NCBI GenBank assembly: GCA_016906335.1
Contig: JADEYG010000002.1
Span: 310,001 to 374,000, forward strand
Origin: Novakomyces olei
Taxonomy: Eukaryota > Ascomycota > Novakomycetes > Novakomycetales > Novakomycetaceae
Direction: 5' to 3'
DNA length: 64,000 nucleotides
Below, piece after piece: positions 60,212-64,000 of the stretch (position 1 is the first letter of the stretch; the number at the start of each line of letters is the position of its first letter). The translations under genes and the position numbers were made by a program. Under the pieces are notes generated by a model. That model saw only the letters and a program-made list of their open reading frames with translations. It had not been told where the DNA came from and did not search any database.

Positions 60212-62855
60212 TCAAGCCCTCATAGGCGCATTTTGCAGTACGAAATTAGAGACACGGTTCGGTGTAGGACTCGAGTCATTCTGGTCTCGTCTTCCTTCCT
60301 GGCCCGGTGCCTCTGGTCTCGAAGCCGCCTGTGTCTGTTGCTGATGGCGGTTGAGTAAAGTTTGGTGCCAGAGCTGCATATCCTCCACAGCCGAGCGTGT
60401 GCCGGCCAGCGTATTTGCATGGCGGCGTGTTGAAGCTGGGGAAACTCCGTCCGGAGTGTGCAAGAGACCTGCAGTCCCCACAAGGCCGATATCTCCACTC
60501 GAAGCCTGTGAGCCTTCACGGCTAAGTGGACGCCTACGGCCAATCTCAAGATCGTCCTCGTAATGCTCACGCTCTTCATGCGGACCATCGAGATTGTTAT
60601 CGAGAGAGAGTGAGGCAAAGTACCCTGTCGGCTCTTCGCCACTGTTGCTGCTGCCTTCTAACGATCCTGGCTGGCCATTAGCACCCGTGGCAAAAGCGAT
60701 TCCCCGACTGATCGTCTCCTCATACGGCGGTGGGGGTGTAAGAAGTGGGGGTTGAGCAGAGCTCATTGCTATATCAAAGTTTGGTGGGTTAACAGTAGGG
60801 TTCCGGGAAAGTAGCCCTGGTCTTTGTGGGGGGAAACGTGACCCGCCCACCGGAGTCTGTGGGCTTGCAAGAGAAGCTCCCGCTAGAGCCAACGGATCGG
60901 CCATTCCTGAAGAGTACAAATCGGGCGTTCGCAGCTCTGGCTGCGTACACGGACAGGGGACTCGCGAGGGGTTCGGTTTCGTCCATGTCCCGTACGCAGG
61001 GAGAAGCAAATTGTTTTGCGTGCATCGGCACTGATTGTTAGATACATGTAATATTTTGTAAAAATATTTTGGAATGAAAAAATAAAATAAAGTAAAATAA
61101 AATAAAATAAAAAATAAAAAATAAAAAATAAAAAAATGGTGATAGAGGAGTACTGAAAATGACGAGGAACTAGTAGAAGAGAATAGAGGACAACAAAATA
61201 GAGAGAAAAAGAACCGTTGCTATAATGAATGCGAAGCTTACCGAAAGAATGTGTACCGGCGAATCAATAGATATCTCAAAATGCCGACGCCGCTCAGGGT
61301 TTTCTGGGTCGTATTTACTTAACCGAAGCACAATCTTGATCCAGTGGTGCGACTGTCCAATTAGCACTGCAAGAAAAGATAATAAAAAAGGCCAATAACG
61401 ATATTCACAAATAAAATTGGCATAAAGTCAAGCACAAAAACGAACGCCTATACATTTATTTATATACGCCATGCGCATATATAAATAAATATTGGTTTAT
61501 AACCTCACCTTTATATTCGTATATGTCGTATCAAAATGTAGCTTGTCCCTCCCCTCTGCCTGGCAATTTGGCAGTGGAGCAAGAACCTCAAACTCTGTTG
61601 AAGTAGCGGTCGCCATACCTTCAAGATCGCCGAGCATATTATTCGTAGCATTGGCCTCTGAATTCTTTTCCAGCAACAAAATTTTACGCTGCGGCTCGTA
61701 GCGGTGTACCTTTTTATTCTTGCACCAATATTCAATGTTTTCTGTAACGAATATTTTGATTCGATGGATGCGTACTTTGTCCAGCGGTGTCAGTTTGAAA
61801 TAAACCGGTATTTTTGTGCCAATGGGAAAGGCTTTGCCTGAAATAATTATATCATAATGCAACTGATCTTCCCAGTTACGAGAGATCGCAATTGGCTCGG
61901 TACCTTCCAAATTTTGAACACCAGGCAGCCGTACAATCTCCAGCGGCATTTTGCCACGTACATCCGACTTAAAAGTTCCGTGCCTCTCAATAACCGCCTC
62001 CAGCTCGTACCTTACCCCACCCATGGGACAGTCACACGACTCTGGCAGCATTGGCGGGATAGGTGTCTCGAAATTATATACATACTCGCCGGCACTAAAC
62101 AGCCTGTATCCACGCATTTGTGTAGTAGCAGCATCGTGTTTGCCAAAGGACCTGGACGAGAGGAACCCGGGCCCATTGTTCCGCTGCTTGTTACCCGCAG
62201 CAGTATTACCATGCAGATCCTTAGCCTCGTTCGACGTATCCAGAACCACTGAATCAGCCCCGTGCGAAAGCTCAGCGGCCGGAAAATGGGCATTAAAAAA
62301 AGGCCAAGTGTGCGTAATAAGCTCGCGCTCTTCATAAAACTCGTTCTTTCTAGGCGGAATCCCCTCTGGCCATTCGGTACGAGCAGTTCCCCGGAAAGTC
62401 AGGCTCACCGTCTTGATCTTTTGCGGCTTTGCCAGCCGCACGACAAGGCTGCCACGCAGCATTGCAGGCCGTTCGTTGTTATACTCTTGCGGCTCAAAGC
62501 CGGTTAGAAAAACGACTGGCTCAGCCAGGCTGACAGCCAGGGCAGTACCGCCACCTGAAGTAGCAGCTAGCGGCTTTTTAATCGGCGGCGGCAGGTTTCC
62601 GTTCCGCTGAGGACTCGAAACCCGAGACGGTGGCGGTCCGATCGTAGTAGTCGTGCTGTTGCTGCTGTTATTGCCATTGTGTATCGTATCATCGGAGCGC
62701 CGGCCACCTCCACTGCCTGTACTGTTCCGGTGCGTTGAGCGGCCGTCTGTGCTGCTTCCGCTGCCGCTCCCGCTGCGAGGCCGAGCACGGTCCGATCTGT
62801 ACGGAACCGCAAGCGAAGCATCCGAGGATTCTCGGCTGCGGCCGTCTCCTATCAT
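60212..62855 (-). CDS. ROD1: Arrestin-related trafficking adaptor, Rod1/CreD type
   Basis: Three exons on the minus strand, 62855-61509, 61352-61242 and 61030-60212, encode 758 residues. A Ser/Arg-rich N-terminus is followed by the arrestin N-domain ([52 protein letters not shown] split in the sequence) and C-domain ([55 protein letters not shown]). The C-terminal third is disordered, with a PPPY motif at about 586-589 for WW-domain binding to the Rsp5 ubiquitin ligase. Rod1/ART4 and Aspergillus CreD link glucose signalling to endocytosis of sugar and acid transporters. The acceptor of the first intron (GCTAATTGGACAG) is the only one that keeps the frame. Confidence 0.95.
61081..61135. repeat. 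(AAAATA)n-like repeat in ROD1 intron
   Basis: Imperfect AAAAT/AAAAAT repeats within the second ROD1 intron. Confidence 0.85.
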
Positions 62856-64000
62856 GCTTGCTGGCCTTTGTCGTCGTGCCGGGTCGGTTTATTATTATTT
62901 TTATTATTGTTTTTTTTTTAATTGATTTTATTACTGTTTTTATTATTATTATTTTTATTATTTTCAAATTGCACTGTAATGCTCAGCTAAAGATGGGAAT
63001 AGTGATTGGACTATGATGAAATAAAACAGGTGTGAAAAACTAGTGTGTAATCAATCGATAACGGTGATGATGATGAATAAGGAACAGCGATAGATTATTA
63101 AATAATACAGTCCAGAATTATTGTTCTCGTCCTTTGAAATTAATAGTGGTTTTCTTTTAGTGTTGACACTCACTTTTCGCAAGTTTACTGTTTAATGTTC
63201 CTGCTTGTTTATTATGGGGACAGAGGCCACAGCAAGTAGGGCAGAGCAAGTAGGCCACAGCAAGTAGGTGTATTTCAATATGGCAAGAATTCGTATATTC
63301 AGAAAAGTCTGGTCCCTTATACTAAACGGCAGTTACTGTCGACACTAGTCTACTGTGCCGAATACTGCACACATCTTTTGTGCCTGTTTTTACCAATATG
63401 GACATGGTTCACGGGGCTTCTTGGCAGCCCGTGCCTGTTTGCTACTCTATAGATAGTAAAGCAGAATAGTCAGTTATACTCCCGTCTGTCTCCTATTAAG
63501 CCGACTCTGTTCGCCGGCTTGCATAGTACACGTTACCTCATTCATACTCTACGTGAATTATATTAGACTATACACACCGAATGAAACTCTGTCGCTCTCC
63601 ATGCGCCCGAGTGACCCTCGTTGCTCTCTGCTACTAAAGCTTTTCCTCCATTTACACTGAATTTTACAAAATTGTTAGGTCTCTGCCAAGCAAACTTGCT
63701 GCTTTGCAAATGACTCTGGTCGGTCGCTCAGTCTAGACCCGCATCTTACATTACTTTACAATAGCCTAAATGTTGGCTCATCCTTTGGAGGTAACTCGTG
63801 CCGACCAAAAATATTTGCAATGGGAGTAAGGATATAGTTTTACTCGACGCACTAATGGCCCTAACCCTAATTTGTACTGCCTCAGTGTTCCGAATACCCT
63901 ACCTATCCTTCTATCCAAAATTTGTGTTCTTGAATAAACCGGTCACCCAAAAAGTACAAACAAAACCGGGAATATAAATGTAAAGCGGCGATTGTCACAA
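62856..64000. other. ROD1 upstream region
   Basis: Begins with a TTATTATT-rich tract (62888-62964), then a cluster of CAGCAAGTAGG direct repeats at about 63229-63268 (three imperfect copies). CCCTAACCCTAA lies at 63859-63870. No gene seen to the window edge. Confidence 0.6.

Overview
The window is nuclear DNA of an ascomycete fungus. About 25 protein genes lie on both strands, most split by short spliceosomal introns (40-330 nt). Introns start GTAAGT/GTATGT-like and have a CTAAY branch site only 5-12 nt before the 3' AG. CTG codons fall on conserved leucines (e.g. in the G-alpha protein), so the standard code is used. A Zn2Cys6-PAS regulator of the AcuK/Ert1 type, an Sre1-type SREBP, an Mis13/Dsn1 kinetochore protein and TTAGGG-like interstitial repeats point to Ascomycota outside Saccharomycetaceae. 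An early-branching yeast or Taphrinomycotina/Lipomycetaceae-like lineage is possible, but I cannot fix the genus. I saw no tRNA, rRNA, transposon, viral element or CRISPR.

Layout. 0.5-12.7 kb: a HAD phosphatase, mitochondrial glycine-cleavage T protein (GCV1), an MFS sugar transporter (-) and a large C2-domain phosphatidylserine decarboxylase (PSD2). 13.9-25.3 kb: a TATA-driven orphan protein, a Ski8/WDR61-like WD40 protein (-), SRE1, an unrecognised coiled-coil protein (-) and an NsdD-like GATA factor (-). 25.3-29.4 kb: a 4.1 kb gene-free stretch carrying one GC-rich foldable patch. 29.4-42.6 kb: kinetochore DSN1 (-), dolichol-phosphate mannosyltransferase DPM1, a Cdc20/Ama1-like APC/C activator, an eight-exon cation diffusion facilitator (-), a second orphan and a G-protein alpha subunit. 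43.1-51.4 kb: a secreted Cys-rich orphan (-), ARL3/ARFRP1 GTPase (-), a third orphan (TATA-driven), an AcuK/Ert1 regulator (-) and a DUF1771-Smr protein. 51.6-62.9 kb: KTI12 (-) and an EFM7-like methyltransferase sharing a 257-bp divergent promoter, a LIM protein (-), a protein with a fungal transcription-factor domain, and the ROD1-type arrestin (-).

The genes are ordinary chromosomal housekeeping and signalling genes, with no operon logic. Several are functionally close: SRE1, PSD2 and DPM1 (membrane lipid and ER), Ert1-like and ROD1 (carbon-source response), KTI12 and EFM7 (translation elongation), DSN1 and the APC/C activator (chromosome segregation). The most unusual material is the set of short, Ser-rich orphan genes (two with a perfect TATATAAA 37-47 nt before the ATG), a nested GC-rich inverted repeat at 27.94-28.07 kb, microsatellites sitting just upstream of two start codons, and repeats concentrated in introns. 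Exon coordinates were worked out by hand from splice signals and frame closure. All close except one DSN1 junction and the 5' ends noted below.
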